NCBI GenBank assembly: GCA_021733925.1
Contig: JAIPJY010000035.1
Coordinates: 1-64,000 of the forward strand
Direction of reading: 5' to 3'
Origin: Prosthecobacter sp.
Lineage (GTDB): Bacteria; Verrucomicrobiota; Verrucomicrobiia; Verrucomicrobiales; Verrucomicrobiaceae
Length of the DNA: 64,000 nucleotides
The notes under the pieces were generated by a model. The model ran no database searches, was not told the origin of the DNA, and saw only the letters and a program-made list of their open reading frames with translations. Below, piece by piece: positions 1 to 8,198 of this stretch. The translations under genes and the position numbers were made by a program. Position 1 is the first letter of the stretch; every line of letters begins with the position of its first letter.

Positions 1-38
1 AACAACAAGACGTGCGCAGCGGCAAAAGCGTATTTCAT
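1..38 (-). CDS. 5' end of a CDS running off the window edge
   Basis: An ATG at 38-36 on the minus strand opens a frame that stays open to the window edge and reads MKYAFAAAHVLL. The lysine followed by a hydrophobic run would suit the start of a signal peptide, but only 12 residues are visible. No clear Shine-Dalgarno sequence precedes it. The tRNA gene at 110-184 lies on the same strand just upstream. Function cannot be judged. Confidence 0.3.
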   Translation of the reverse strand, partial: MKYAFAAAHVLL

Positions 39-109
39 GAGCAGCCGTTAACGGCCTCACCTCACCTGAAGTTTCACCGTGCATCCCCATTCCATTCATT
101 GAAGAGAAA

Positions 110-184
110 TGGTACGCAGGGAGGGGATCGAACCCTCGACCAATTGGTTAAAAGCCAACTGCTCTACCGCTGAGCTACCTGCGC
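110..184 (-). tRNA. tRNA-Lys (anticodon TTT)
   Basis: Read on the minus strand, this folds as a complete cloverleaf. The acceptor strand GCGCAGG pairs with CCTGCGT (the terminal pair is G-U). It is followed by TA, a GCTC D-stem with AGCGGTAGA loop, an anticodon loop with CTTTTAA (anticodon TTT, lysine), and a T-arm GAGGG-TTCGATC-CCCTC. A discriminator A and an encoded CCA end the gene. It carries lysine to AAA/AAG codons. The stem pairing was checked by eye. Confidence 0.95.
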
Positions 185-211
185 ATTCCTTAAAGGGGGG
201 CGGGTATGTAT

Positions 212-919
212 TCATATGAGCGGTCTGCGCAAGCCTGAATATGCCTCAGAGCGGACTTTTTGCACCAGCGCGCCGAGTCCGTCGTCGGGTCGCTTCACGT
301 GAAAAGCATGGATATCGCTATTTTGTGCCCCGCTCAGATCACATTTCACATCATCGCCAATGTGCAGCGCCTCCTGCGGAAGGCAGCCTGCAGCGGCCAG
401 CGCGGCCTGAAACATACGAGGGTCCGGCTTGGCCGCACCGACCTCGCTCGATATGATAACCTGCTCAAAAAAGCGCAACAGATCATGCCCGGCCAGGATG
501 CTGCGCAGCCGGCGGTCGAAATTCGACAGCACCAGCAACCGGTGATCACATGACAGGTCCTCCAATGCCGGCACCACGTCATCAAACACACTCCAGGCCT
601 GCGGTTGGGCGTAGTGCAGGTAAAGCTCGCTGAAAAGATCATCCAGCACGTTTTCCGCTAACGGCGCACCCAGCACCCGGCCAAACACATCACCGACCAG
701 AGACCTCCACCACCCACGATCATCATCTGCGGGCGGCTGGCCCACCGGATGCAGCGGTGGCGCTGTTTCCTTCCAGGTCATGCGGAATGCCTGCATGATG
801 GCCTCCGGCTCCGCCACAATGCCATGCCTCATGGCATGCTGTGCATACGTCAGCCCCACCGGTTCTGCGGGCCGGATCAGAGTGCCGGCCGCATCAAAAA
901 ACAACGATCGCAGCGGCAT
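212..919 (-). CDS. HAD-superfamily hydrolase (HDHD3/REG-2-like)
   Basis: About 235 residues from an ATG at 919. An in-frame TTG at 934 would add five residues but lies in the T-tract of the upstream terminator, so the ATG is preferred. HAD motif I is FFDAAGTL with the nucleophile at D9, motif II is LVLSNFD, motif III is the lysine of GAAKPDPRMF, and motif IV is HIGDDVKCDL. The residue two after the nucleophile, normally the general-acid Asp of phosphatases, is alanine; this is also seen in HDHD3-like and dehalogenase-like HADs, so the substrate is open. A cap region lies between motifs I and II. It is probably cytoplasmic and transcribed alone. Confidence 0.85.
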   Translation of the reverse strand: MPLRSLFFDAAGTLIRPAEPVGLTYAQHAMRHGIVAEPEAIMQAFRMTWKETAPPLHPVGQPPADDDRGWWRSLVGDVFGRVLGAPLAENVLDDLFSELYLHYAQPQAWSVFDDVVPALEDLSCDHRLLVLSNFDRRLRSILAGHDLLRFFEQVIISSEVGAAKPDPRMFQAALAAAGCLPQEALHIGDDVKCDLSGAQNSDIHAFHVKRPDDGLGALVQKVRSEAYSGLRRPLI

Positions 920-925
920 AGGTCT

Positions 926-965
926 GAAAAACAAAAAACGGGAGCGACCTTGCAGTCGCTCCCGT
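926..965 (-). terminator. Rho-independent terminator of the lipoprotein gene at 983-1639
   Basis: A perfect 10-bp stem (939-948 with 955-964) has a 6-nt loop. On the minus strand it is followed by TTTTTTGTTTTT. There is no T-run on the plus side, so it acts on minus-strand transcripts. It lies directly between the lipoprotein stop and the HAD start, so HAD needs its own promoter or read-through. Confidence 0.9.
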
Positions 966-982
966 GGGAAAATCAGATGAAA

Positions 983-1639
983 TTACTTGGAGTAGGTAAC
1001 CGGATTCTTGCCGTAGGTCTGCTCCTGCTCAGGCTCCACTGGGAGCTGTGGCAGACGGCAATGCCAGCTGGATCCTGGGAGAAGATAACCACCGTTCAGA
1101 TCGTTCAGGCTGCCCACCATGTAGGACTTGGGTTCTGGAGGAGTGATGATGTCCACAGCACCAAAGAGGCCGCGGCTGACGGTTTCACCGTAGGTGTAGA
1201 GGGTGCTCTGGTACACTCTCTTGGTCGCCACCATGCCGCGCTGCATGACGCCCGTCGCCACTCCGGGCCAACGGCGAATCGCCCGGACACCGAATCCGGC
1301 AGTATCATCCACCGTGTCCATCGCGTAGTCGGCGTAGCGGTTGGTTTCACGGAAAGCGATGTCGTCCGAGCGATACACCGCATCCATGCCAATGTTGGTA
1401 TAATCCCGGGCCTGACGATCAGCCACTTTGCCGCCGAAATTGCTGCCGTCATCAACGATGTCCACCGCGCTGGTGCCGGCCTGACCGACCCCTTGGCTGA
1501 CGTAGCCGAGTCCTCTGTTCACGATGCCTGCATCACGGCAAGGCAGCACGGAAGAAGGACGCGGGTTGTTCACCACGTTCCTGGTAGCGGTGCAGGAAGC
1601 GAGAGTGGAGAGTAGAACAAGGGGCAGGAGCAATTTCAT
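983..1639 (-). CDS. predicted lipoprotein of unknown function
   Basis: 218 residues. The N-terminus MKLLLPLVLLSTLASCTATR is a typical lipoprotein signal peptide with lipobox LASC, so the mature protein should be lipid-anchored at Cys16 in the envelope. The rest has no motif I recognise. It is rich in short Gly/Asp-containing segments (for example GYVSQGVGQAGTSAVDIVDD) and aromatic residues, suggesting a small surface or periplasmic domain. It is monocistronic and followed by a strong terminator. No clear Shine-Dalgarno sequence is seen. Confidence 0.75.
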   Translation of the reverse strand: MKLLLPLVLLSTLASCTATRNVVNNPRPSSVLPCRDAGIVNRGLGYVSQGVGQAGTSAVDIVDDGSNFGGKVADRQARDYTNIGMDAVYRSDDIAFRETNRYADYAMDTVDDTAGFGVRAIRRWPGVATGVMQRGMVATKRVYQSTLYTYGETVSRGLFGAVDIITPPEPKSYMVGSLNDLNGGYLLPGSSWHCRLPQLPVEPEQEQTYGKNPVTYSK

Positions 1640-1786
1640 AGATTAATGCGTGATTCTGTCGGAAAGGACCATGGATTGTCAAAGCTAAAATCCGCCAATC
1701 TCCGTTAATTGCACGCTGAATAACGCAGAAACTGAAAGACCCCTCTCAGTAAGCCGTTATCGCGCCATCCCCCCCACTGTATTCCC

Positions 1787-4072
1787 ATGAAACTCAATTC
1801 CCTCTGCGCCTTGCTCGCATCGCTCGCCACGTCGGCCCTGATGGCCAGCGCCGCCCCCGATCTGAAGGCCACGGCCGCCAAGATTGACGAACTCGTCAAC
1901 GCCAAGCTCGCCAAGGAGAAAATCCAGCCCAACAAACGCGCCAGCGACGAAGTTTTCGTCCGCCGCGTTTACCTCGACATCTCAGGCCGCATCCCAACCC
2001 TGCAGGAAACCACCGAGTTCCTCAAAAGCAGCGACACCGACAAGCGGGAGAAACTGATCGACAAGCTCCTCGCCGGCGACGGCTACGTGCAGAATTTCTA
2101 CAACTACTGGGCCGACATCCTGCGCATGAAGAGCCAGATGGTCGGCGGCGGTCAGAGCCTGCCCGCCTTCTACGGCTACTCCAAATGGCTCAAGGACAGC
2201 CTGCGCGACAACAAGCCCTACGATGAAATGGTGCGTGAAGTCGTCACCGCCGACGGCAAGAGCTACGAAAACGGCGCCATCGGCTTCTACATCCGCGACT
2301 ACAACATGCCGCTGGATAACATGGCGGTCACCACCCAGATCTTTCTCGGTACCAGCATGGTCTGCGCCCAGTGCCACAACCACCCGTTCGATAAATGGTC
2401 GCAGATGGACTACTACGAGATGGCGGCCCACACCTACGGCATGACCGGCAGCAACGGCCTCACCAACCCGCTCCTCGCGCAGGCGATCTATGGCGGCGGC
2501 GCAGCCAAGAACAAATCCAACCGCTACGGCGGTGCCGTGTCCAAGTTTCCGCTGCCCGAAGGCATTGAGCGCAAGGACGTCGGCCGCGCCATGACCGAAA
2601 TCCTCCGCCCACTGCGCTACAACACCGTGCTGGATCAGTCGGACAAGAAAGCGCTCAGGCTGCCGCATGACTACCAGTACACCGATGCCAAGCCCAAGCA
2701 GGTGGTCGAGCCACTCATCCCCGCCTCCTTCAGCAAGGACGGCAACATCGTGAAGGACGGAGCCAAGCCCATCACCGCCTACGCCGGCTGGATGACCAGC
2801 AAGGAGAACCCTCGCTTCACCACCGTCATCGCCAACCGCCTGTGGAAAAAGCTCATGGGCCAGGGCATCATCGAACCCGTCGATGAAATCACCGACAGCA
2901 CCGTGCCGAGCAATCCCCAGCTCATGACCTTCCTCGAAGACACGATGAAGGCCGCCAATTACGACATGAAGGCCGTCCTGCGCGCCATCCTCAACTCACA
3001 GGCCTACCAGCGCGAAGCCTACACCAAGGATGTTGAACTCGGCGAAGTGTACAACTTCCCAGGCCCCCTTCTCCGCCGCATGAGCGCCGAGCAGATCTGG
3101 GACAGCATGGTCGCCCTCTACAAGCCCGCCGCCGATAATCCCAGCATCGCCACCAAGGTCGATGGCGAAATCGCCCTGCGCCGCATTGAGTGGCTCGACC
3201 GCGCGCTGAACAGCCTTTCTCCCCAGCAGCTTCAGGCCTGCACCATTGCAGTCGCTCAAAAGCAGAAGGAACTCGCCGCCGAAGTCCGCACCGCTCAGGA
3301 AACCATGGATGCCGCCTCCAAGGCCAAGGACGAAGCCGCCATCCGTGCCGCCCGCAAGGCCATCCAGAGCCAGCGCAAGCGCATCGACGAAGCCGTGGAC
3401 GCCGTGGTCTATGATGCCGGATTCAAGCGCTTTGCCGAACTCGCCCGCGAAGGCAAGCTCGACGAATTTTCCAAGGATGCCGACTTTGCCAAGGAAGTCG
3501 CCGCATTGCTCAAGCTCAAAAAAGACGGTGAAGATCTCAGCATGGATGAGGCGCTCGACATTCTGGCCAAACAGCGCCGCGCCAAGCTCAACGCACAGGC
3601 CAAGGCCCGCTTCGCCGCCGACGCCGGTCGCTTTGAGGCCAATGACAAAAGTGAAAAAGCCTCCCTCACCGCCTGGGAAAACTTCCGCGACACCTACATG
3701 CTGCGCGCCGCCGATCTGCGCAGCCCGGCCCCCAACGGCCACTTCCTGCGTGACTTCGGCCAGAGCGACCGCGAACTCGTCCAAAATTCCAACAACGAGG
3801 CAAGCGTAAGCCAGGCGCTGACCCTGCTGAATGGCAAGGTCTTCAACAATCTCATGAACCGCTACACCGTCATCGCCCGTGCGATGGACAGGGCCAAAAA
3901 GGACGGCCCGGACTCGGTCATCGACACCGTCTATCTCAGCCTCCTCAGCCGCAAGGCCACCCCTGAGGAAAAAGCCCTGCTCATGCCCATCGCCGACAAC
4001 GCCGACTCCACCGATCGCGGCGATGTCCTCTGGACCGTCCTGAACACCCGCCAGTTCTTCTTCATTCAGTAA
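1787..4072 (+). CDS. DUF1549/DUF1553 (PSCyt2-PSD1) secreted protein
   Basis: 761 residues with a signal peptide (MKLNSLCALL... ending near ASAAP). The PSCyt2/DUF1549 domain (about 27-260) shows RRVYLDISGRIPT and a heme-type C193-AQ-C196-H197 followed by NHPFDKW. The PSD1/DUF1553 part follows (ENPRFTTVIANRLWKKLMG near 340, and a C-terminus ending NTRQFFFIQ). A charged Ala/Lys/Glu-rich, probably coiled-coil segment of about 150 residues (about 480-640) interrupts the usual layout. Unlike its two relatives in the window it lacks the N-terminal PSCyt1 cytochrome domain. It is convergent with a DUF1501 gene, the usual partner family. The biochemical role of these families is unknown. Confidence 0.88.
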   Translation: MKLNSLCALLASLATSALMASAAPDLKATAAKIDELVNAKLAKEKIQPNKRASDEVFVRRVYLDISGRIPTLQETTEFLKSSDTDKREKLIDKLLAGDGYVQNFYNYWADILRMKSQMVGGGQSLPAFYGYSKWLKDSLRDNKPYDEMVREVVTADGKSYENGAIGFYIRDYNMPLDNMAVTTQIFLGTSMVCAQCHNHPFDKWSQMDYYEMAAHTYGMTGSNGLTNPLLAQAIYGGGAAKNKSNRYGGAVSKFPLPEGIERKDVGRAMTEILRPLRYNTVLDQSDKKALRLPHDYQYTDAKPKQVVEPLIPASFSKDGNIVKDGAKPITAYAGWMTSKENPRFTTVIANRLWKKLMGQGIIEPVDEITDSTVPSNPQLMTFLEDTMKAANYDMKAVLRAILNSQAYQREAYTKDVELGEVYNFPGPLLRRMSAEQIWDSMVALYKPAADNPSIATKVDGEIALRRIEWLDRALNSLSPQQLQACTIAVAQKQKELAAEVRTAQETMDAASKAKDEAAIRAARKAIQSQRKRIDEAVDAVVYDAGFKRFAELAREGKLDEFSKDADFAKEVAALLKLKKDGEDLSMDEALDILAKQRRAKLNAQAKARFAADAGRFEANDKSEKASLTAWENFRDTYMLRAADLRSPAPNGHFLRDFGQSDRELVQNSNNEASVSQALTLLNGKVFNNLMNRYTVIARAMDRAKKDGPDSVIDTVYLSLLSRKATPEEKALLMPIADNADSTDRGDVLWTVLNTRQFFFIQ

Positions 4073-4076
4073 AGTT

Positions 4077-4127
4077 GACCAGTTGCGCCGCAACTGGTCT
4101 GAAGACTCCGGTTGCGGCGCAACCGGA
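4077..4127. repeat. Two REP-like palindromes between convergent genes
   Basis: Two near-perfect hairpins lie back to back. At 4077-4099 a 10-bp stem (GACCAGTTGC with GCAACTGGTC) has a 3-nt loop. At 4107-4127 a 9-bp stem (TCCGGTTGC with GCAACCGGA) also has a 3-nt loop. They share a GTTGC/GCAAC core with the palindrome at 51645-51667. Lying between two convergent stops, they may end transcription in both directions, although no T-run follows. Confidence 0.75.
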
Positions 4128-4133
4128 CTACTC

Positions 4134-5546
4134 TCACGCCATCACACCCTTCACCACCTCGCCTGCAATGTCCGTGAGCCGGAAATCACGCCCGGCATAA
4201 CGATAGGTCAGTTTCAAGTGATCCAGCCCCAGCAGGTGCAGGATCGTGGCATGCAGATCGTGAATGTGGACTTTATCCACAGCGGCGTAGTAGCCGTAGT
4301 CATCCGTCGCGCCATAGGCCGTGCCAGGCTTGCAGCCACCACCGGCCAGCCATACGGTGAAGCCGTGCGGATTGTGATCCCGGCCATCCGTGCCCTGCGC
4401 CACCGGGGTGCGGCCAAACTCGCCGCCCCAGACCACCAGCGTGTCTTCCAGCAGGCCGCGTGACTTGAGATCCGCCAGCAGTCCCGCGATGGGTTTATCG
4501 ACCTCCGCCGCGTTCTTCGTGTGGCCTTTGAGGAGATCACTGTGCTGGTCCCACTGCACGAAGCTGTCGCTGTGGGTCACCTGCACAAACCGCACGCCGC
4601 TTTCAGCAAAGCGCCGCGCCATGAGGCACTGCCGCCCAAAGTTTGCAGTCACCGGATCATCCAGGCCATACATCTTGCGCGTGGCCTCCGTCTCTCCCGA
4701 AATGTCCTGCAAGTCCGGCAGCGTCGATTGCATGCGGTAGGCCAGCTCAAAGGAATTGATCCGCGCCTCCAGCGCCGCGTTCGCCCCGGCTGTGACCAGA
4801 TGCGACTGATTCATCTGCGACACCAGATCCAGCTGCGCGCGCTGCATTTCCGGCGTGAGCATCTTGTTGTGGATGTGCTTCACCACCGCCTGCTCCGCCG
4901 GCACGCTGGCATTTCCCAGCGGCGTGCCCTGGCAGTAGGCCGGCAGGAAGGCGGAGCTCCAGTTGCTCACGCCGCCATGCGCCAGCGTTGGGCAGATCGT
5001 GACAAAGGCCGGCAGGTCTGAATTCTCCGTGCCCAGGCCGTAGCTGACCCACGAACCAAGACTCGGACGCACAAACGTGTCGCTGCCCGTATGCAGTTTC
5101 AGCAAGGCACCACCATGCGCCGGATTCGTGCCGTGCATGGAGCGGATGATGCACATGTCATCCACATGCTTCGCCACATGCGGAAAAAGATCGCTCACCG
5201 GCAGGCCGCTCTGGCCATACTGCCGGAACTTCCACGGCGACTTCAGCAGATTGCCCGTTTCCGCAAATTTCACGCGTGGCAGCGCAAATGGCGGCGGCTT
5301 GCCATGATCACGATCCAGCATCGGCTTCGGATCAAAGGTGTCCACCTGCGAAGGCCCGCCCTTCATCAGCAGAAAAATCACCCGCTTGGCCTTCGCCGGA
5401 AAATGCGGCTGCTTCGGTGCCAGCGGATCAATCACCGCCGCCTTGGCAGATTCCAGCCCCAGCACGCCCTGCAACGCCAGATAGCCAAATCCCGCGCAGG
5501 AGCTGCGCAGCATCTCACGACGGCTGAATGGAGGCATGGAGGGCAT
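4134..5546 (-). CDS. DUF1501 (sulfatase-like) exported protein
   Basis: About 470 residues from an ATG at 5546; a GTG at 5555 and an ATG at 5537 are alternatives. The N-terminus SRREMLRSSCAGFGY resembles a twin-arginine signal. Family motifs include LMKGGPSQVDTFDPKP near the start, FPHVAKHVDDMCIIRSMHG, RRFAESGVRFVQVTHSD, LVVWGGEFGRTP and GRDHNPHGFTVWLAGGG. These resemble the metal-binding scaffold of alkaline phosphatase/sulfatase folds. It faces the DUF1549/DUF1553 gene tail to tail, whereas the other two such pairs in this window are co-directional. The substrate is unknown. Confidence 0.9.
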   Translation of the reverse strand: MPSMPPFSRREMLRSSCAGFGYLALQGVLGLESAKAAVIDPLAPKQPHFPAKAKRVIFLLMKGGPSQVDTFDPKPMLDRDHGKPPPFALPRVKFAETGNLLKSPWKFRQYGQSGLPVSDLFPHVAKHVDDMCIIRSMHGTNPAHGGALLKLHTGSDTFVRPSLGSWVSYGLGTENSDLPAFVTICPTLAHGGVSNWSSAFLPAYCQGTPLGNASVPAEQAVVKHIHNKMLTPEMQRAQLDLVSQMNQSHLVTAGANAALEARINSFELAYRMQSTLPDLQDISGETEATRKMYGLDDPVTANFGRQCLMARRFAESGVRFVQVTHSDSFVQWDQHSDLLKGHTKNAAEVDKPIAGLLADLKSRGLLEDTLVVWGGEFGRTPVAQGTDGRDHNPHGFTVWLAGGGCKPGTAYGATDDYGYYAAVDKVHIHDLHATILHLLGLDHLKLTYRYAGRDFRLTDIAGEVVKGVMA

Positions 5547-5596
5547 GGGTTTCACACAGCAATATACGGTCCGGATCCCCAGGCTCTTGCTCTTCG

Positions 5597-5626
5597 TATT
5601 GGAGTCCCGGCTTCAGCCCGTTCTGG
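5597..5626. repeat. Dispersed repeat with GGCTTCAGCC core
   Basis: The 148-bp gap between the DUF1501 and DUF4407 genes contains GGAGTCCCGGCTTCAGCCCG followed by TTCTGG. It is a variant of the longer repeat at 51881-51953 and 58139-58274. Further along (5685-5702) lies a copy, in reverse orientation, of the TGTATTTCGTGGTTG-type word seen at 27019-27048. Confidence 0.6.
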
Positions 5627-5703
5627 AAAGGACACCCTTCACATCAGAGCCCCCCTGCCGCGCAGCCGCTAAGCGAACTCAGAAATACACCACGAAATCA
5701 ACC

Positions 5704-7422
5704 TCAACCCCTCCCCGTCGCCGGAGTCCGGCGCTGGTCGTCGTCGTGGAAGAACTTCTCCATGCGCTCGCGCAGATCAGCGTAGAAGTTGCGGGACATC
5801 TCCTCGATCGCTTCCGCCGTATGGCTCACACCGCTCTTGGCGGCCAGTTCCCGCGCAATGCGGCTCCGCTCTTCAAAGTCGCGCTCCAAGTCCATGAGGT
5901 ACACCAAGAACTCCTTCGCCGAGCGCGCCCCATCCACACCGGTGACCAGCGCACGTTCCAGCGTCTTGTTCCGCGTGAGGTTCAGCATCTTGCTCTCTCC
6001 CAGCTCCTTCATCTGCAGGCTGAAGCCCGCCAGGAAGGCCTTGCGCTCGCCGTCATAGCCCATCTCCTCGCGGTCCAGCAGCGTGTCATACGGGCCGGGC
6101 TTGGAGAAGAATTTCACGATCAGCGGAATCGTGTCCACCAGCATAAAGAGCAGCGTCAGCACCAGATACGCGACCAGCGCAAACGTGCCGCCCTGCGCAC
6201 CCTGCTGAAACAGCTCATGCAGCGCCAGCGTCTGCGTCAGCAGATCCCGCCGCAGCTCGGCGCGGATGCCGTAGATGCGTGTGTCCTCGTCCTTGATGAG
6301 CTGGGTGATCTCCGTGTGCAGGTTCTTCTGCTGCAGCAGCAGCGCATCGATCTGCGTTTTGAGCGTCTCGCGGATGGCGTTCTGCTGGCCCACAAACTGG
6401 TCCGCCTGTTCCGTCTGCACCTTCTGCTTCAGCGCGGCCACGCGGTCCCGCTCCGCCTTGTCGAGCGCTGCTTTCTCAGCCGCCTGGGCATCCAGCGCTG
6501 CATTCACACCGTCCTCGGAAGCCTTGATTTCAGCTACCAGCACCGTGCGGTTCTTCGTCATCGTGTCCAGCACGCCGCTGAGGCGGGCGCTCTCCGCACG
6601 CCGCCACGTGAGTTGGTCTTCCTGAATGCTCTTGGCACGCGGCCCCAGGCCGATGATGCCGCTGCGCTGACCGTTCACCTCGCGCTCAAATTCCGTCTGC
6701 CAGTGGTTCAGCTCCTCGGCGATCTTTTGGTAGTCCTTGCTCAGCGTGGCCATCTCCGTGTCCAGCTTCGTCAGGCGTTCTTTGCCCGGAGCCACCGCAT
6801 CGGCGATCTTGCCCTCACGCGCGGCTTTCTCCGCCTTCTCATCTTCCGTCAGCGGCTTTTCCACCGGCTTGCCATTATCATCAAGGAACTTGGCCTGAAA
6901 GGTCGCGTTCCAGTTCTCGCGCTGCGTCGCGATCTCCGCCTCCAGCGGCACCAGACGCGCCTCCACGGCGACCTTCTGCTGCTTCGAAACTTCACGCGCC
7001 GCTTCGATCTCTCCCTGGCGATGTTTTTCAACGACGGAGGCGATCGTGTCCTTGAACAGCAGCAGCGTCAGCGGGTGCGAAATCGTGATGCCCATCAGCG
7101 CGGCCACCAAGATGCGCAGCGAGAACTGCGCGGCCTTGCGGAAGAAGGACTGGTAGGCACGGTACGTCGCCAGCAGCGCACGGTCCACCGTGAGAATGAT
7201 GAACGACCACACCAGCGACACCGGCGCGATGATCAGCCAGTTGTCCGTCAGCGTGCTCAGCGCATACGCGCAGGCGATGATGGCAAACGTCGAGGGCACC
7301 AGCACCGTCGCACCGAAGGCCACGTACTTGCGCCGCTCCCACGCGGGGCAGGCATCAAGGTTGTCGGAGGAGGCTGCGGAGAGCCAGAAAAAGACGCGTT
7401 CGATGCGTTGCAGGAGGTTCAT
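5704..7422 (-). CDS. DUF4407 membrane protein with long coiled coil
   Basis: 572 residues. Two closely spaced hydrophobic pairs lie at the N-terminus (about 35-90, including FAIIACAYALSTL and VSLVWSFIILTVDRALL, then LRILVAALMGITISHPLTLLLF). A long charged coiled coil follows (about 125-430; many E/K/A/Q heptads) and a further TM segment (FALVAYLVLTLLFMLVDTIPL, about 450). This layout and the TVDRALL and DTIPL motifs match DUF4407. The family's role is unknown; it is an inner-membrane protein. It is a single gene, divergent from the arginyltransferase-like gene at 7506. Confidence 0.88.
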   Translation of the reverse strand: MNLLQRIERVFFWLSAASSDNLDACPAWERRKYVAFGATVLVPSTFAIIACAYALSTLTDNWLIIAPVSLVWSFIILTVDRALLATYRAYQSFFRKAAQFSLRILVAALMGITISHPLTLLLFKDTIASVVEKHRQGEIEAAREVSKQQKVAVEARLVPLEAEIATQRENWNATFQAKFLDDNGKPVEKPLTEDEKAEKAAREGKIADAVAPGKERLTKLDTEMATLSKDYQKIAEELNHWQTEFEREVNGQRSGIIGLGPRAKSIQEDQLTWRRAESARLSGVLDTMTKNRTVLVAEIKASEDGVNAALDAQAAEKAALDKAERDRVAALKQKVQTEQADQFVGQQNAIRETLKTQIDALLLQQKNLHTEITQLIKDEDTRIYGIRAELRRDLLTQTLALHELFQQGAQGGTFALVAYLVLTLLFMLVDTIPLIVKFFSKPGPYDTLLDREEMGYDGERKAFLAGFSLQMKELGESKMLNLTRNKTLERALVTGVDGARSAKEFLVYLMDLERDFEERSRIARELAAKSGVSHTAEAIEEMSRNFYADLRERMEKFFHDDDQRRTPATGRG

Positions 7423-7505
7423 AGGCGTGTGGGGCTGCCGGTTTCGAAGTGTGCGGGCGGGCGCGGGATTGTCAAACTGCGGGACTGGATTAATAAGACC
7501 CTCCT

Positions 7506-8174
7506 ATGACGCCAGTCCTCGACGATGCATTCATCTGCGATTCCGTTCCTGCGGAAGTCATGGATCAGGCCTGGGCAGCAGGCTGGCGACATTTTGGCAG
7601 GCATTTCTTTCGATACAGCACGCAGCAGGCCACGGACGGCAGCCTGCAAACCATCACGCCGCTGCGCATCGATCTTGCGTCCTGCACGCCCACGAAAAGC
7701 CAGCGCCGCGTCCTGAACAAGAATGCTGACCTGCGCACTGAAATCGTCCCCGCCGTCATCGACGACGAGCTGCGCGCCCTCTTCCAGCGCCACAAGCAGC
7801 GCTTCACCCACAATATCCCGGACACCCTGGAAACCTTCCTTGGCCCCGATCCCGCCCAAGGACCCTGCCCATGCCGCATGCTCCGAGTGTTTGACGGCCC
7901 CCGCCTCATCGCCGCGAGCTTCTACGACCTCGGCCAGTACTCCGCCTCCAGCATTTACGGCATCTTTGAGCCGGAGTACTCCAAACGCAGCCTCGGCATT
8001 TTCACCATGCTGCTGGAGATCCAGCACTGCCGCACCTCCGGCCTCCGCTGGCTCTACCCCGGCTACGCCACCCGCGAACCCAGCCTCTACGACTACAAAA
8101 AGCAGTTCCGCAGCACCCAGTACCTTGACTGGACCGCAGGTAGGTGGCTGCCAATCCAAGCGGCCGGGGTATAA
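7506..8174 (+). CDS. arginyl-tRNA-protein transferase-like (ATE/Bpt family)
   Basis: 222 residues. The core PLRIDLASCTPTKSQRRVLN corresponds to the conserved SQRR region of R-/L-transferases. The GNAT-like acyltransferase half follows (MLRVFDGPRLIAASFYDLGQ, SSIYGIFEPEYSKRSLGIF, YPGYATREPSLYDYKKQF). The Cys-rich N-terminal zinc motif of eukaryotic ATE1 is absent. Known relatives attach Arg or Leu to N-terminal residues and mark proteins for ClpS/ClpAP degradation; that activity here is inference. It is divergent from DUF4407 and convergent with the SLC13 permease (24 bp apart). Confidence 0.8.
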   Translation: MTPVLDDAFICDSVPAEVMDQAWAAGWRHFGRHFFRYSTQQATDGSLQTITPLRIDLASCTPTKSQRRVLNKNADLRTEIVPAVIDDELRALFQRHKQRFTHNIPDTLETFLGPDPAQGPCPCRMLRVFDGPRLIAASFYDLGQYSASSIYGIFEPEYSKRSLGIFTMLLEIQHCRTSGLRWLYPGYATREPSLYDYKKQFRSTQYLDWTAGRWLPIQAAGV

Positions 8175-8198
8175 TCGAACTTCCGTCAAACCCACACC

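Noticed and set aside
749-1615. Plus-strand open frame across the HAD and lipoprotein genes
   Set aside because: It crosses a strong terminator hairpin and two real minus-strand genes; the sequence is His/Arg-rich without motifs.
2996-4093. Minus-strand open frame opposite the first DUF1549/DUF1553 gene
   Set aside because: It is antisense to a gene with clear signal peptide and CxxCH motif, and has no recognisable domain.
5536-7509. Long plus-strand open frame opposite the DUF4407 gene
   Set aside because: Composition (R/H/L/Q-rich, no hydrophobic helices in a sensible order) and full overlap with a well-supported membrane protein gene mark it as a shadow.
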